64,000 bases of DNA from contig NZ_JACKZA010000007.1 of the NCBI RefSeq assembly GCF_015100155.1, positions 1 to 64,000 of the forward strand. Reading direction: 5' to 3'. This stretch comes from Acidithiobacillus sp. HP-2. Its GTDB lineage: Bacteria > Pseudomonadota > Gammaproteobacteria > Acidithiobacillales > Acidithiobacillaceae. Positions 24,667 to 33,492 of this stretch are shown here, in pieces; position 1 is the first letter of the stretch, and the number at the start of each line of letters is the position of its first letter. Under the pieces are notes generated by a model. It made no database searches, was not told the origin of the DNA, and saw nothing but the letters and a program-made list of their open reading frames with translations. The translations under genes and the position numbers were made by a program.

Positions 24667-26153
24667 GCGAAGAACTTCTCATCAATGTCACTCCCCAGGA
24701 AATCCGCGTCGCCCTGGTAGATAACGGCGTACTCCAGGAACTGCAGGTAGAACGCAGCGGCCATCGCGGACTGGTCGGGAATATATACAAAGGCGTCGTG
24801 CGCCGGGTATTACCCGGCATGCAGGCCGCCTTCGTCGATGTCGGACTGGATCGCACCGCCTTTTTGCATGCTGCCGACATTCAGGATGACAGCGAGGAAC
24901 TGAATGGCGAAACCGACATTGAAACACGCCCCGGTCATCATGAAGTCCGCAATGTCTGTACCCTGTTGCACGAAGGTCAGGAAGTTCTGGTACAGGTCAT
25001 CAAGGATCCGGTCGGCAGTAAGGGCGCGCGGCTGACAACGCGGATTACCTTGCCGGGAAGATACCTTGTTTACATGCCCTTTGTGCCCCGTATCGGGGTT
25101 TCCACCCGCATTGAGTCGCCGGAAGAACGATCCCGGCTCAAGGACGAACTCAAAGCCGCCATTCCTGCTGATGAAGCCGGTGGCTATATCATCCGTACCC
25201 TGGCAGAAGGGGTTGAACATCAGGACTTTGTCGGGGACATTGATTTTCTGCGCCGCCTGTGGAGTTCGATCCGCCGCCAGTTGGAAAACAGCAGTGCGCC
25301 CTGCCAGATTCACAGTGATTTGAATCTCGCCATGCGCATGATGCGCGATGTCATGTCGGACAACATCGAACGGGTGCGCATTGATTCCCGCGAGACTTAT
25401 GAGGCGGCAGTGGGTTTTTGCCAGCGCGTCATTCCGGAAGTCGCCGACCGCATGGAGCACTATAGCGGCGAACGCCCCCTCTTTGATCTCTACAATGTGG
25501 AAGACGAAATTGAAAGGGCCTTGCAAAGCCGGGTCACCCTCAAATCCGGCGCTTACCTGATCATTGACCAGACCGAGGCCCTCACAACGGTGGATGTAAA
25601 TACCGGGGGATTTGTCGGGCGTCGCAATCAGGAAGACACCATTTTCAAAACCAATCTGGAAGCTGCCGCTGCCATTGCCCGACAAATGCGCCTGCGCAAT
25701 ATTGGCGGCATGATCATCATTGATTTTATCGACATGAATGATGAAGAACACAAAAGACGGGTGCAGCGCGCTCTGGAAAAAGCCATTCAGAATGACCGCA
25801 CCCGCTGCAATATCACCCAGATTTCAGCCTTGGGCCTGGTGGAAATGACCCGCAAGCGCACCCGCGAAAGCCTCCGCCAGACCCTGTGCGAACCCTGCTC
25901 TTATTGTCATGGTCGGGGTTTTCTGAAAACGGCAGAAACCATCTGCTACGAAATCCTGCGGGAAATTGTCCGGGAAAGCCGGGCTTATCCTGCCGAGCGT
26001 TTCGTCGTATTGGCTTCACCCATGGTTATGGAAAAACTGCTCGACGAAGAAAGCACCAGCCTTGCGGCACTTGAGGAATTCATCGGCCGCCCCATCAAGG
26101 TCCAGGCGGAAGCCACCTATACCCAGGAGCAGTACGACATCATTTTGATGTGA
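24663..26153 (+). CDS. rng: Ribonuclease G
   Basis: The 496-residue endonuclease matures 16S rRNA 5' ends and degrades mRNA. An S1 domain near the N-terminus (GLVGNIYKGVVRRVLPGMQAAFVDVG) is followed by the RNase E/G core with the catalytic acidic motifs IDQTEALTTVDVNTGGFVG and MIIIDFIDM, and the zinc-link CEPCSYCHGRG. Length fits RNase G rather than RNase E. The start at 24663 gives MSEELLINVTPQE. Its 3' end overlaps the convergent comEA-like gene by 37 bases. Confidence 0.95.
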   Translation: MSEELLINVTPQEIRVALVDNGVLQELQVERSGHRGLVGNIYKGVVRRVLPGMQAAFVDVGLDRTAFLHAADIQDDSEELNGETDIETRPGHHEVRNVCTLLHEGQEVLVQVIKDPVGSKGARLTTRITLPGRYLVYMPFVPRIGVSTRIESPEERSRLKDELKAAIPADEAGGYIIRTLAEGVEHQDFVGDIDFLRRLWSSIRRQLENSSAPCQIHSDLNLAMRMMRDVMSDNIERVRIDSRETYEAAVGFCQRVIPEVADRMEHYSGERPLFDLYNVEDEIERALQSRVTLKSGAYLIIDQTEALTTVDVNTGGFVGRRNQEDTIFKTNLEAAAAIARQMRLRNIGGMIIIDFIDMNDEEHKRRVQRALEKAIQNDRTRCNITQISALGLVEMTRKRTRESLRQTLCEPCSYCHGRGFLKTAETICYEILREIVRESRAYPAERFVVLASPMVMEKLLDEESTSLAALEEFIGRPIKVQAEATYTQEQYDIILM

Positions 26154-26440
26154 ATATTGGACCTTGCGTGATAATCTGTGGCCGCAGGCGGGCATATAAT
26201 TTTCGGGCTTAATATGGCACCCAGGGCGGCCGGCCCCGGAAAGGGACCATGTGCTTCGCGAAAAGCGATAATGGCCGCAGCACGCTTTACTCCCACACCT
26301 TTCAAACAACGCAACTGTTCGATACCGGCCTGGTTGATATTCACTTGGGGTGGACAGTTTTTACCTTTACCCCAGGCCATGTTGACACCCAGCAAGGTTG
26401 TCAGAAACAGCACCAAAACATAGCGCCACAACGACGGCAT
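26117..26440 (-). CDS. ComEA-like helix-hairpin-helix protein, atypical C-terminus
   Basis: A 107-residue protein with an N-terminal hydrophobic export segment (RYVLVLFLTTLLGVNMAWG) and one good helix-hairpin-helix: VNINQAGIEQLRCLKGVGVKRAAAIIAFREAHGPFP. ComEA proteins bind incoming DNA during competence. The second half (from about residue 70) no longer looks like the usual second hairpin (normally ending in a GIG motif), so it may be truncated or shifted. It is last in the thiD-thiE-hemL-HIT operon and overlaps rng. Confidence 0.65.
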   Translation of the reverse strand: MPSLWRYVLVLFLTTLLGVNMAWGKGKNCPPQVNINQAGIEQLRCLKGVGVKRAAAIIAFREAHGPFPGPAALGAILSPKIICPPAATDYHARSNIHIKMMSYCSWV

Positions 26441-26447
26441 GCTAGCC

Positions 26448-26843
26448 TCAGCCCTCTAAGGCCGCCCGAATCTGATCTCCCATGGCAGCCAGCTCCGCTG
26501 CCGGAGTATCCGTAGCATGGGCAAAATTCAGGTCCGGAATAGCGTTCATGGGAATCAGATGGACATGGGTATGGGGAACTTCCAGTCCGGCAACCATCAT
26601 CCCGACCCGCTTGCATCCGGTGACTTTTTCCAGCGCCGGAACCACGCGTTTGGCAAAGGGTAATAGTCCGGCGAGGGTCTGATCATCCAGGGTGAAAATA
26701 TAATCATGCTCCTTTTTGGGAATAACCAGGGTATGTCCGGGACGGACTGGGCGGATATCCAGAAAAGCCAGATAATGTTCGTCTTCCAGCAGCTTCTGGG
26801 CAGGGATTTCGCCGGCGATAATACGGGTAAATAAAGTGGTCAT
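26448..26843 (-). CDS. HIT-family nucleotide hydrolase (HinT-like)
   Basis: The 131-residue protein has the histidine triad [10 protein letters not shown] (about 90-99) and N-terminal [39 protein letters not shown]. HinT-type proteins cleave adenosine phosphoramidates. The initial ATG overlaps hemL's stop (ATGA). Length is normal. Confidence 0.92.
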   Translation of the reverse strand: MTTLFTRIIAGEIPAQKLLEDEHYLAFLDIRPVRPGHTLVIPKKEHDYIFTLDDQTLAGLLPFAKRVVPALEKVTGCKRVGMMVAGLEVPHTHVHLIPMNAIPDLNFAHATDTPAAELAAMGDQIRAALEG

Positions 26844-28132
26844 GCTTCCTCCTTCAATTGTGCCAAAACCAATTCTGCAGCATCCAGGGTGGCCTTGATT
26901 TCAGCATCACCATGCGCCGCAGAAACAAACCCGGCTTCGTAGGCACTGGGTGCCAGATAGACGCCTTGCGCCAACAGCCCATGAAAAAAACGCGCATAGC
27001 GCTGGCTGTCGGCACGCATGACCGCATCAAATCCGCGTACAGGTTCGTCGCTGAAAAACCAGCCAAACATGGCCGGAACCTGATTAATCTGTAACGGGAC
27101 AGAGGCAGCCTTGGCGCGCTCCGCCAGTCCGTCGCACAATTTTCGGGTTTGCACGGCCAGTTTGTCATGAAATCCCGGCTCGCTCAGCAATTGCAAAGTC
27201 TTTAGGCCCGCCGCCATCGCCACCGGATTCCCCGACAGGGTCCCCGCCTGATAAACCGGGCCGTTAGGGGCCAGATATTCCATGATTTCCCTGGGACCGC
27301 CCAGTGCCCCCACCGGCAATCCGCCGCCGATGATTTTCCCGAAAGTCGTCAAATCCGGACGCACCCCATAAAGGCTCTGGGCACCTCCCAACGCCACCCG
27401 GAAACCGGTCATGACTTCATCAAATATCAGGATCGTTTCATACTGGTCACAAAGGGTCCGCAGCCCTTCCAGAAAACCCGGTTCGGGAGGAACACAACCC
27501 ATGTTGCCCGCTACCGGCTCGACGATGATGGTGGCCACATCAAAACCATATTGCTGCATCATTTGTTCTACAGCAGACAAATCGTTGTAAGGCAGAACCA
27601 GGGTATCCTGACTGACTTCCCGGGGAATCCCGGCACTGGAGGGCTGCCCCAGGGTCAGGGCGCCGGAACCTGCCTTAACCAACAAACTGTCACTATGGCC
27701 GTGGTAATTCCCCTCAAACTTGATGATTTTATCCCGGCCGGTATAACCCCGGGCGAGGCGAATAGCCGACATCACCGCTTCGGTGCCACTGGAGGTCATA
27801 CGCAGCAACTCAATACCCGGGACCAGCCGGCAAACCATCTCGGCCATGTCTACTTCAATGGCCGTGGGGGCACCAAAGCCCAAACCCTTATCCACCTGAG
27901 CATGAACGGCGGCCCGGACCTCAGGATGATTATGACCGAGAATCATCGGCCCCCACGAGCCTACATAATCCAAATAGCGTTTGCCTTCCACATCCCAAAA
28001 ATACGCGCCTTCGGAATGGTCCATAAAGATGGGATCTCCGCCCACACCACGAAAAGCCCGTACCGGAGAATTCACGCCGCCGGGAATACACTGCCGGGCT
28101 GCCTTGAATAAATCGTGAGAAGTCTGGGTCAT
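26840..28132 (-). CDS. hemL: Glutamate-1-semialdehyde 2,1-aminomutase
   Basis: A 430-residue PLP enzyme making 5-aminolevulinate for haem by the C5 route. It shows [27 protein letters not shown], the PLP Asp in [11 protein letters not shown] and the Schiff-base Lys in [15 protein letters not shown]. The ATG at 28132 follows GGAG within the thiE stop region. Confidence 0.97.
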   Translation of the reverse strand: MTQTSHDLFKAARQCIPGGVNSPVRAFRGVGGDPIFMDHSEGAYFWDVEGKRYLDYVGSWGPMILGHNHPEVRAAVHAQVDKGLGFGAPTAIEVDMAEMVCRLVPGIELLRMTSSGTEAVMSAIRLARGYTGRDKIIKFEGNYHGHSDSLLVKAGSGALTLGQPSSAGIPREVSQDTLVLPYNDLSAVEQMMQQYGFDVATIIVEPVAGNMGCVPPEPGFLEGLRTLCDQYETILIFDEVMTGFRVALGGAQSLYGVRPDLTTFGKIIGGGLPVGALGGPREIMEYLAPNGPVYQAGTLSGNPVAMAAGLKTLQLLSEPGFHDKLAVQTRKLCDGLAERAKAASVPLQINQVPAMFGWFFSDEPVRGFDAVMRADSQRYARFFHGLLAQGVYLAPSAYEAGFVSAAHGDAEIKATLDAAELVLAQLKEEA

Positions 28133-28134
28133 TA

Positions 28135-28806
28135 TTACTCCTTGGGAATATTTCCGGGATGATCAAATAATACCGCAAAGCGCCGGGCGGCCGCTTCTAC
28201 CTGTTCCGAGGCAAACACCCCGGAAATCACTGCCAGGGCATCCGCACCTGCAGCAATCAGCGCTCCGCCATTATCCTCGGTAATTCCGCCAATGGCGACC
28301 AGTGGAATATTCAGTTCCGCTCGGGCCTTTCGCAAAACCTGCAGATCTACGCGAGGGGCCTGCGGCTTGCTCGGCGAGACAAAAAAAGCACCAAAAGCCA
28401 CATAATCCGCCCCGGCACTGACAGCTTCCCGGGCTTTATCCAGCGAAGCATAGCAGGATACGCCAATGCACAGATCACGACCAAAGGCCTGGCGCAATTC
28501 GGCCACAGGCGCATCTTCTGCGCCGACATGCAGAGCCGGAGCCTGAACCGCTCTCACCAGATCGGGGTCATCATTCACCACAAACAGGGCACCATACTGT
28601 GTGCAAAGTTCACGCAAGGCACCCGCCTGCCGCCGTCGCCGCGCATGGTCCTGCCGGACGTCGCCCTTATCGCGATACTGCAGGATCCTTGCCCCACCCC
28701 GTAAAGCGGCTTCGGCCTTGTCCAGAAAAACCGCTTCCGGCATCCAGTGCGGATCGGTAATGACGTATAAACCGGCAATGGCCGGCTGCAACTCATTCCC
28801 GCCCAT
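28135..28806 (-). CDS. thiE: Thiamine-phosphate synthase
   Basis: A 223-residue TIM-barrel enzyme joining the pyrimidine and thiazole parts of thiamine. Motifs: [66 protein letters not shown], and [11 protein letters not shown]. The ATG at 28806 overlaps thiD by 14 bases; a longer frame runs back inside thiD and is not used. No TPP riboswitch is visible upstream of thiD. Confidence 0.95.
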   Translation of the reverse strand: MGGNELQPAIAGLYVITDPHWMPEAVFLDKAEAALRGGARILQYRDKGDVRQDHARRRRQAGALRELCTQYGALFVVNDDPDLVRAVQAPALHVGAEDAPVAELRQAFGRDLCIGVSCYASLDKAREAVSAGADYVAFGAFFVSPSKPQAPRVDLQVLRKARAELNIPLVAIGGITEDNGGALIAAGADALAVISGVFASEQVEAAARRFAVLFDHPGNIPKE

Positions 28807-29617
28807 GGCTGCCTTGAGGATGACCAAATCGGTTAGGGAAAAACTGGCCCCGTCCCAAAGGATAGGCCGTACGCAGCGCTGCATGGGTGAAATCAAGAGC
28901 GGCTTCTATGGCCTGCAGCATGTCCAGGCCCTTGGCCAGACCCGCAGCAACCGCTGAAGCCAGGGTGCAGCCTGAACCGTGATATTGATGCGGGAGGCGT
29001 TCCTGAATAAAAGTCTGCTGCAGAATGCCCCCCCGAAAAACCAGGTTTTCCAGCTTCGGACCTTCGCCATGCCCCCCGGACAATAAAACCCATTGGGCAC
29101 CCTGCGCATTGAGCAGGACTGCGGCGGCCCGCAAGTCTGCTGCACCCGTCAAAGCCAGCGCCTCAGGACCGTTGGGCGTGATAATGGTCACCCTGGGTAA
29201 AAGTTCGGTGCATATGGCCTCCCGCAATCCCATGCCCGCCAAAGAAGTACCCCCACCAGCCGTCATGACCGGGTCCAGCACCACAGGAATCTGCGGGTAA
29301 GCATCCAGGAGTTCAGCCAAGGCTCTGACCATCTCAGCGGAGCCCAACATCCCGATCTTGATCACCCGAACCGGAATATCATCCAGTATGACCTGAGCCT
29401 GCTGCAGGCATTCCGCCGGGTCCACCAGACTAAAGCGCTCAACATTGACTGAGTCCTGAATGGTCAGTGCGGTAATGGCGGTACAGGCGTGGACACCAAG
29501 ACGGGCACAAGTTAACAGATCAGCCTGTATGCCTGCGCCAGCACTGGGGTCGGAACCGGCAATACTGAGCACAACGGGAGGTATTTCAGCGCGTTCGGGC
29601 ATTAATATATTGTGCAT
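28793..29617 (-). CDS. thiD: Hydroxymethylpyrimidine (phosphate) kinase
   Basis: The 274-residue ribokinase-fold enzyme phosphorylates HMP-P for thiamine. Motifs: SIAGSDPSAGAGIQADL (20-36), VVLDPVMTAGGG, ITPNGPEALALTG and HQYHGSGCTLASAVAAGLA with the catalytic Asp position replaced by the GSGC loop typical of this family. ATG at 29617, seven bases after GAGG, is chosen. It heads the thiD-thiE-hemL-HIT-comEA operon and is divergent from the haem-c protein. Confidence 0.94.
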   Translation of the reverse strand: MHNILMPERAEIPPVVLSIAGSDPSAGAGIQADLLTCARLGVHACTAITALTIQDSVNVERFSLVDPAECLQQAQVILDDIPVRVIKIGMLGSAEMVRALAELLDAYPQIPVVLDPVMTAGGGTSLAGMGLREAICTELLPRVTIITPNGPEALALTGAADLRAAAVLLNAQGAQWVLLSGGHGEGPKLENLVFRGGILQQTFIQERLPHQYHGSGCTLASAVAAGLAKGLDMLQAIEAALDFTHAALRTAYPLGRGQFFPNRFGHPQGSHGRE

Positions 29618-29703
29618 GGACAAACCTCAAATCCGGCAGGAAAATTGCTTTCACTTGCCACGCAAATCCTATCCTAACGACATCATTCATGGAGGAAAAC
29701 CAC

Positions 29704-30438
29704 ATGCGGCAATTGCCGGAGTTGAGTCTAGCAGAAAAACTGGTCCATACGGGATTTATTTTCCTGGTGGGGTTGGGCCTTTTGGTCGCAGAAGCCTATG
29801 TATATGTTACAGTAGGTGGTAATAATGGCTTTACCGTACATGCTGTTGCCGAACATTATTATGGCAATCGCAGTTCCAGCACGCTGCAAACTGTCCTGCC
29901 GCGCATGATGGGTTACGCAGGGATGTCGGCAGCCGATAAACCGAAAATGGTTGCCGCCGTCAATCACTGGATTGCTTCGGGCGAAACCGAGGCAGATTAC
30001 AATTCGGCCATCAAACCCTTGATCGCCGGAAACTGTTTGAAGTGTCACAGTGTTGCCATGACCAAGGTCCTCCATAACCCGCCTTTGGTTACTTACGGTG
30101 ATGTCAAAACCGTGGCCAGGGTCGATACGGGGATGAGCCTCAGTACCATGCTGCTGAACGGTATGATTCACCTGACCATGCTCGGCGTCATTTTTTGGGT
30201 GGCTGGCTGGATATTCAGCAAATCGCGCTTCCCCAACAGCATCAAATACCCTCTGATCATCCTGCCTTTTATTGCCATGCTTGTGGATTTCAGTGGCTGG
30301 TTCCTGACCCATCAGAATCCGGCTTTCGTCTGGCTGGTTCTGATTGGTGGAGCACTGTCCTGTCCAGTTGCCTTGCTGGAAATGCTCCTGAGCCTGATCC
30401 AGATGTGGTTTGTGAAACCGCGACTTCAAGCTGCCTGA
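29704..30438 (+). CDS. Four-helix membrane protein with a haem-c motif
   Basis: A 244-residue protein with a membrane helix at about 13-35, a periplasmic stretch with a CxxCH haem-c site (CLKCH, 111-115) and three C-terminal helices (about 145-170, 180-200 and 208-235). His residues occur in the loop and helices (HAVAEHYY, MIHLTML). The combination suggests a membrane-tethered monohaem cytochrome for electron transfer, but I recognise no named family. The start is the ATG eight bases after GGAGG. A hairpin follows the stop. It sits between thiD and the DnaA-box region. Confidence 0.7.
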   Translation: MRQLPELSLAEKLVHTGFIFLVGLGLLVAEAYVYVTVGGNNGFTVHAVAEHYYGNRSSSTLQTVLPRMMGYAGMSAADKPKMVAAVNHWIASGETEADYNSAIKPLIAGNCLKCHSVAMTKVLHNPPLVTYGDVKTVARVDTGMSLSTMLLNGMIHLTMLGVIFWVAGWIFSKSRFPNSIKYPLIILPFIAMLVDFSGWFLTHQNPAFVWLVLIGGALSCPVALLEMLLSLIQMWFVKPRLQAA

Positions 30439-30460
30439 TCAAATTGCCTCCCCCCAGAAA

Positions 30461-30486
30461 TGTCAGCCCCCGCATGGGGGCTGACA
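30461..30486 (+). terminator. GC-rich hairpin after the haem-c gene
   Basis: TGTCAGCCCCC-GCAT-GGGGGCTGACA is a perfect 11-bp stem just after the stop codon. No T-run follows, so it may act as an RNA-stabilising hairpin or weak terminator. Confidence 0.6.
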
Positions 30487-30503
30487 GGCTGTGCTGTATT
30501 TTC

Positions 30504-30685
30504 TGTGGATAACTTTGTGGATATATACCGCAGAACCCAGAATTTTAAGCTTTGTTCCATTACTGAAACAGGTTTTGCCTATTTTGTAACTTTATTTCTC
30601 TTTAAAAACCAATAAATTAAAAAACATACCGAAAGCATGTTAAGAACAAAGTGCCATAACCTCCTTATAAACACTTTGTGGAAAA
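30504..30685. other. DnaA-box cluster, candidate origin part 1
   Basis: Within the gap 30439-30726, TGTGGATAA (30504-30512) is a perfect DnaA box (TTATCCACA) on the minus strand, TGTGGATAT (30516-30524) has one change, and TGTGGAAAA (30677-30685) is a common variant. They flank an AT-rich stretch (about 30541-30670). No gene is seen in the gap. Confidence 0.7.
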
Positions 30686-30726
30686 CTTATTCATTCCACT
30701 GCGGTTTCAGGGTGCCTGAACAGAAC

Positions 30727-31512
30727 TCAAACGCCTTGCGCAGAGCCGGTTTTCCGAGCCTTCCCTGCAACCCGGGCAAACAGCCGATCATAAAGAGCAA
30801 TGGGTAAATGCCGCAAAATCATTCCCACTATCCCCATCTGCCAGGGCACAACCAGCCAGGCCTGACCACGGTCGATGGCCCTGCGCATTCTCTGCGCCGC
30901 CTTCTCCGGAGCCATCAGCCAGGGCATGGGATAGTGATTAGCGGCCGTCATCGGGGTGGCAATGTAACCTGGAGCGATACAACAGACGCGGATACCCTGA
31001 ACCCTCAATTCCAGTCGCAGACTTTCCAGATAGGCAATCACCCCCGCCTTGGATGCACAATAGGCAGCCGCTCCAGGCAGGCCGCGAAACCCGGCGACAC
31101 TGGCAATTCCGGCAATGCGCCCACCCTGCGCCATATAGGGCAGGAAGGCCGTACAGGTGTTATCCATCCCGAGCAAATTGGTGGTGATGATTTCGGCAAA
31201 AACCGGACGATCATCCCGCTCCCTGGCCAGAGTCCCATGACTGATTCCTGCATTGGCAATCAACACGTTGATTTCACCAAATTCATCCGAAAAATTTAGC
31301 GCGGCCAGATCCAGCGTTGTCACATCACCCACATCAACTTTCAGCACCCGCACAACAGCCCCTCGCGACCGCGCCAGAGTCGCCGTAGCTTCAAGGCTCT
31401 GCAGACTGCGCCCCAGGAGTAACAACGGCCGGTCCGGTTCCGCATAAGCCAGCGCCAAGGCCTGTCCGATCCCACTGCCCGCTCCGGTAATTACGACAGA
31501 TCCCTTCGCCAT
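30727..31512 (-). CDS. Short-chain dehydrogenase/reductase
   Basis: A 261-residue SDR: NAD(P)-binding TGAGSGIG (about 9-16), DVGD, NAG (ANAGISHG) and the catalytic Ser-Tyr-Lys in IASVAGFRGLPGAAAYCASKAG. The C-terminal tail (WQMGIVGMILRHLPIALYDRLF) is hydrophobic and may associate with membrane. Substrate unknown. It separates the two blocks of DnaA boxes. Confidence 0.9.
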   Translation of the reverse strand: MAKGSVVITGAGSGIGQALALAYAEPDRPLLLLGRSLQSLEATATLARSRGAVVRVLKVDVGDVTTLDLAALNFSDEFGEINVLIANAGISHGTLARERDDRPVFAEIITTNLLGMDNTCTAFLPYMAQGGRIAGIASVAGFRGLPGAAAYCASKAGVIAYLESLRLELRVQGIRVCCIAPGYIATPMTAANHYPMPWLMAPEKAAQRMRRAIDRGQAWLVVPWQMGIVGMILRHLPIALYDRLFARVAGKARKTGSAQGV

Positions 31513-31559
31513 AAAATTTCTTCCTTTGTAAGATCAGCAAGATACCACAGTTAATGAAT

Positions 31560-31760
31560 TGACCTGTTCCACTTCCAAAACAGGTCATAAATTATTATAT
31601 AAAATATCATAAAAAATTATTTTTATTACTGTTAATTAATTATTTTTTTGTAAAATTTATAAAATAAAATAAATAAATAAAATATTTAAAAACATGATGG
31701 TAAACTATTAATATTGAGCTTTACAGGGATAAATAAAAAAATTTAGCAACGTTCAGTTAA
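31560..31760. other. Very AT-rich stretch upstream of dnaA
   Basis: Nearly all bases in about 31580-31740 are A or T, including runs such as TAATTAATTATTTTTTTG, in an otherwise GC-rich neighbourhood. It contains no DnaA box but lies in the 368-base gap before dnaA and could be a DNA-unwinding element or a promoter region. The rest of the gap (to 31880) holds the dnaA promoter. Confidence 0.65.
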
Positions 31761-31880
31761 CAAATCCCGGCTGGCCAGATTATATACTGGCGCAGATCGT
31801 GTCACTTGGCTATACTGCAGCAACTGATTGTCGTGTCCAAACATCACGATTTTACCGCCCAGCACTCGACCAGGTTACGT

Positions 31881-33239
31881 ATGAGCCGTGATTCAAACTT
31901 ATCCGCGCTGCACAACGGAGATGCCCTCTGGGAAGCGCTCTGCATACAGCTGCAGGAACAGACAACACCTCAGCAGTTCAATACCTGGCTTCGCCCTTTG
32001 CGTGGCGAGCTGCATGGTAACGAATTTCATCTGTTTGCCCCCAACCCTTTTGTCATGCAGTGGGTCAGGGAACGGCTGATGGATTTGCTGGAGGCCGTTC
32101 TCGCCGAGCTGGCTCCGGGGATGCTGCTCCGCTTCAATCTGGATACGACAGCGGCGGCTCCTGCACCGGAGCCCCAAAGCAGCGCTGCGCCCAGCCCGGT
32201 CAGTACAGACCCGCGTAACGGCAATCGCCTCAATCCCGGCTTTTCCTTTCAATCCTACGTTGAGGGCAAGTCCAACCAGCTCGCCGTAGCAGCAGCGCGA
32301 CAGGTTTCCGAGCATCCGGGTAAATCCTACAATCCCCTGTACATATATGGGGGAGTCGGCCTGGGTAAAACCCATCTCATGCAAGCCGTTGGCAATGCCA
32401 TCCTCCAGCGTAACGCAGACGCCAAAGTGCTTTATGTCAGCGCCGAGGGTTTCATCATGGACATGGTGCGTTCTCTGCAACATAACACCATCAACGATTT
32501 CAAGCAGCGTTATCGCAAGCTCGATGCCCTACTTATTGATGATATTCAGTTTTTTGCTGGCAAGGATCGCACCCAGGAAGAGTTTTTCCATACTTTCAAC
32601 GCGCTGTTTGACGGTGGCCGACAAATCATCATTACCTGTGATCGTTACCCCAAGGAAGTCGAACATCTGGAAGAAAGACTCCAGTCGCGTTTCGGTTGGG
32701 GTCTCACCGTCGCCATTCAGCCGCATGATCTGGAAACCCGTATGGCGATTGTTCTATGCAAGGCTGAAGAAATTGGCATAGAACTGCCCGAAGAAGTAGC
32801 TTTTTTCATTGCCGAAAAAATCCGCTCCCATGTTCGTGAACTGGAAGGCGCGTTAAGGCGGGTCGTCGCCCACGTCAACTTTACCCATAAGCCGTACAAT
32901 CTGGATACTGCCAGGGAAGCCTTGCGGGATCTCATTGACGTCCAGAAACGCATGGTCAGCCTGGAAAACATCCAGAAAGTCGTTGCCGAATATTTTCATA
33001 TACGTGGCTCTGACATGCAGTCCAAGCGGCGGAGTCGTAATATTGCCCGCCCCCGCCAAGTCGCCATGTCGCTCACCAAGGAACTCACCAATCACAGCCT
33101 GCCGGAAATTGGTGAGGCCTTTGGTGGTCGCGATCACACCACCGTACTGCATGCCTGCCGACAAATTGAAAAGCTTCGTCAGGAAGACTCTCAAATCAAT
33201 GAAGATTATAACAATTTGCTACGGATACTGGGCGCATGA
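31881..33239 (+). CDS. dnaA: Chromosomal replication initiator protein DnaA
   Basis: A 452-residue AAA+ initiator. Domain I (about 1-90), a short linker, then Walker A in GGVGLGKTHLM, Walker B LLIDDIQFF, and the C-terminal DNA-binding domain with the signature GGRDHTTVLHACRQI. The ATG at 31881 gives MSRDSNLS and follows CCAGGT; an in-frame extension to 31806 is unlikely. Confidence 0.97.
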   Translation: MSRDSNLSALHNGDALWEALCIQLQEQTTPQQFNTWLRPLRGELHGNEFHLFAPNPFVMQWVRERLMDLLEAVLAELAPGMLLRFNLDTTAAAPAPEPQSSAAPSPVSTDPRNGNRLNPGFSFQSYVEGKSNQLAVAAARQVSEHPGKSYNPLYIYGGVGLGKTHLMQAVGNAILQRNADAKVLYVSAEGFIMDMVRSLQHNTINDFKQRYRKLDALLIDDIQFFAGKDRTQEEFFHTFNALFDGGRQIIITCDRYPKEVEHLEERLQSRFGWGLTVAIQPHDLETRMAIVLCKAEEIGIELPEEVAFFIAEKIRSHVRELEGALRRVVAHVNFTHKPYNLDTAREALRDLIDVQKRMVSLENIQKVVAEYFHIRGSDMQSKRRSRNIARPRQVAMSLTKELTNHSLPEIGEAFGGRDHTTVLHACRQIEKLRQEDSQINEDYNNLLRILGA

Positions 33240-33492
33240 CCGGATTAGGGAACAAGCTGTGGAAAAGCCCATGGAAAAGTACGGTGCTGAGCATGTATGA
33301 AAACTACCGCTCATTTTTATCCCCGATCATACCTGCTTATCCACAGCTTGCCGGCGCGATGTCTAGTGCAATAAAAATATTACTAACAAGGGCTTATATC
33401 GGTTTCCCACAGGCCTTCAGGGCCTTAATAATAATAATAGTTAAAAAGAAGAATATAATTTATTTAATTAATACCATAAGGAGCATTTCCTG
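33240..33492. other. dnaA-dnaN gap with DnaA boxes, candidate origin part 2
   Basis: The gap has TGTGGAAAA (33258-33266, a box variant), a near box TTATCCCCG (33317) and a perfect TTATCCACA (33337-33345). An AT-rich stretch (about 33425-33485) follows. Boxes beside an AT-rich unwinding region are the usual oriC layout. Confidence 0.75.

Noticed and set aside
29618-29703. Possible TPP riboswitch before thiD
   Set aside because: The gap to the divergent gene is too short and lacks the thi-box conserved segments.
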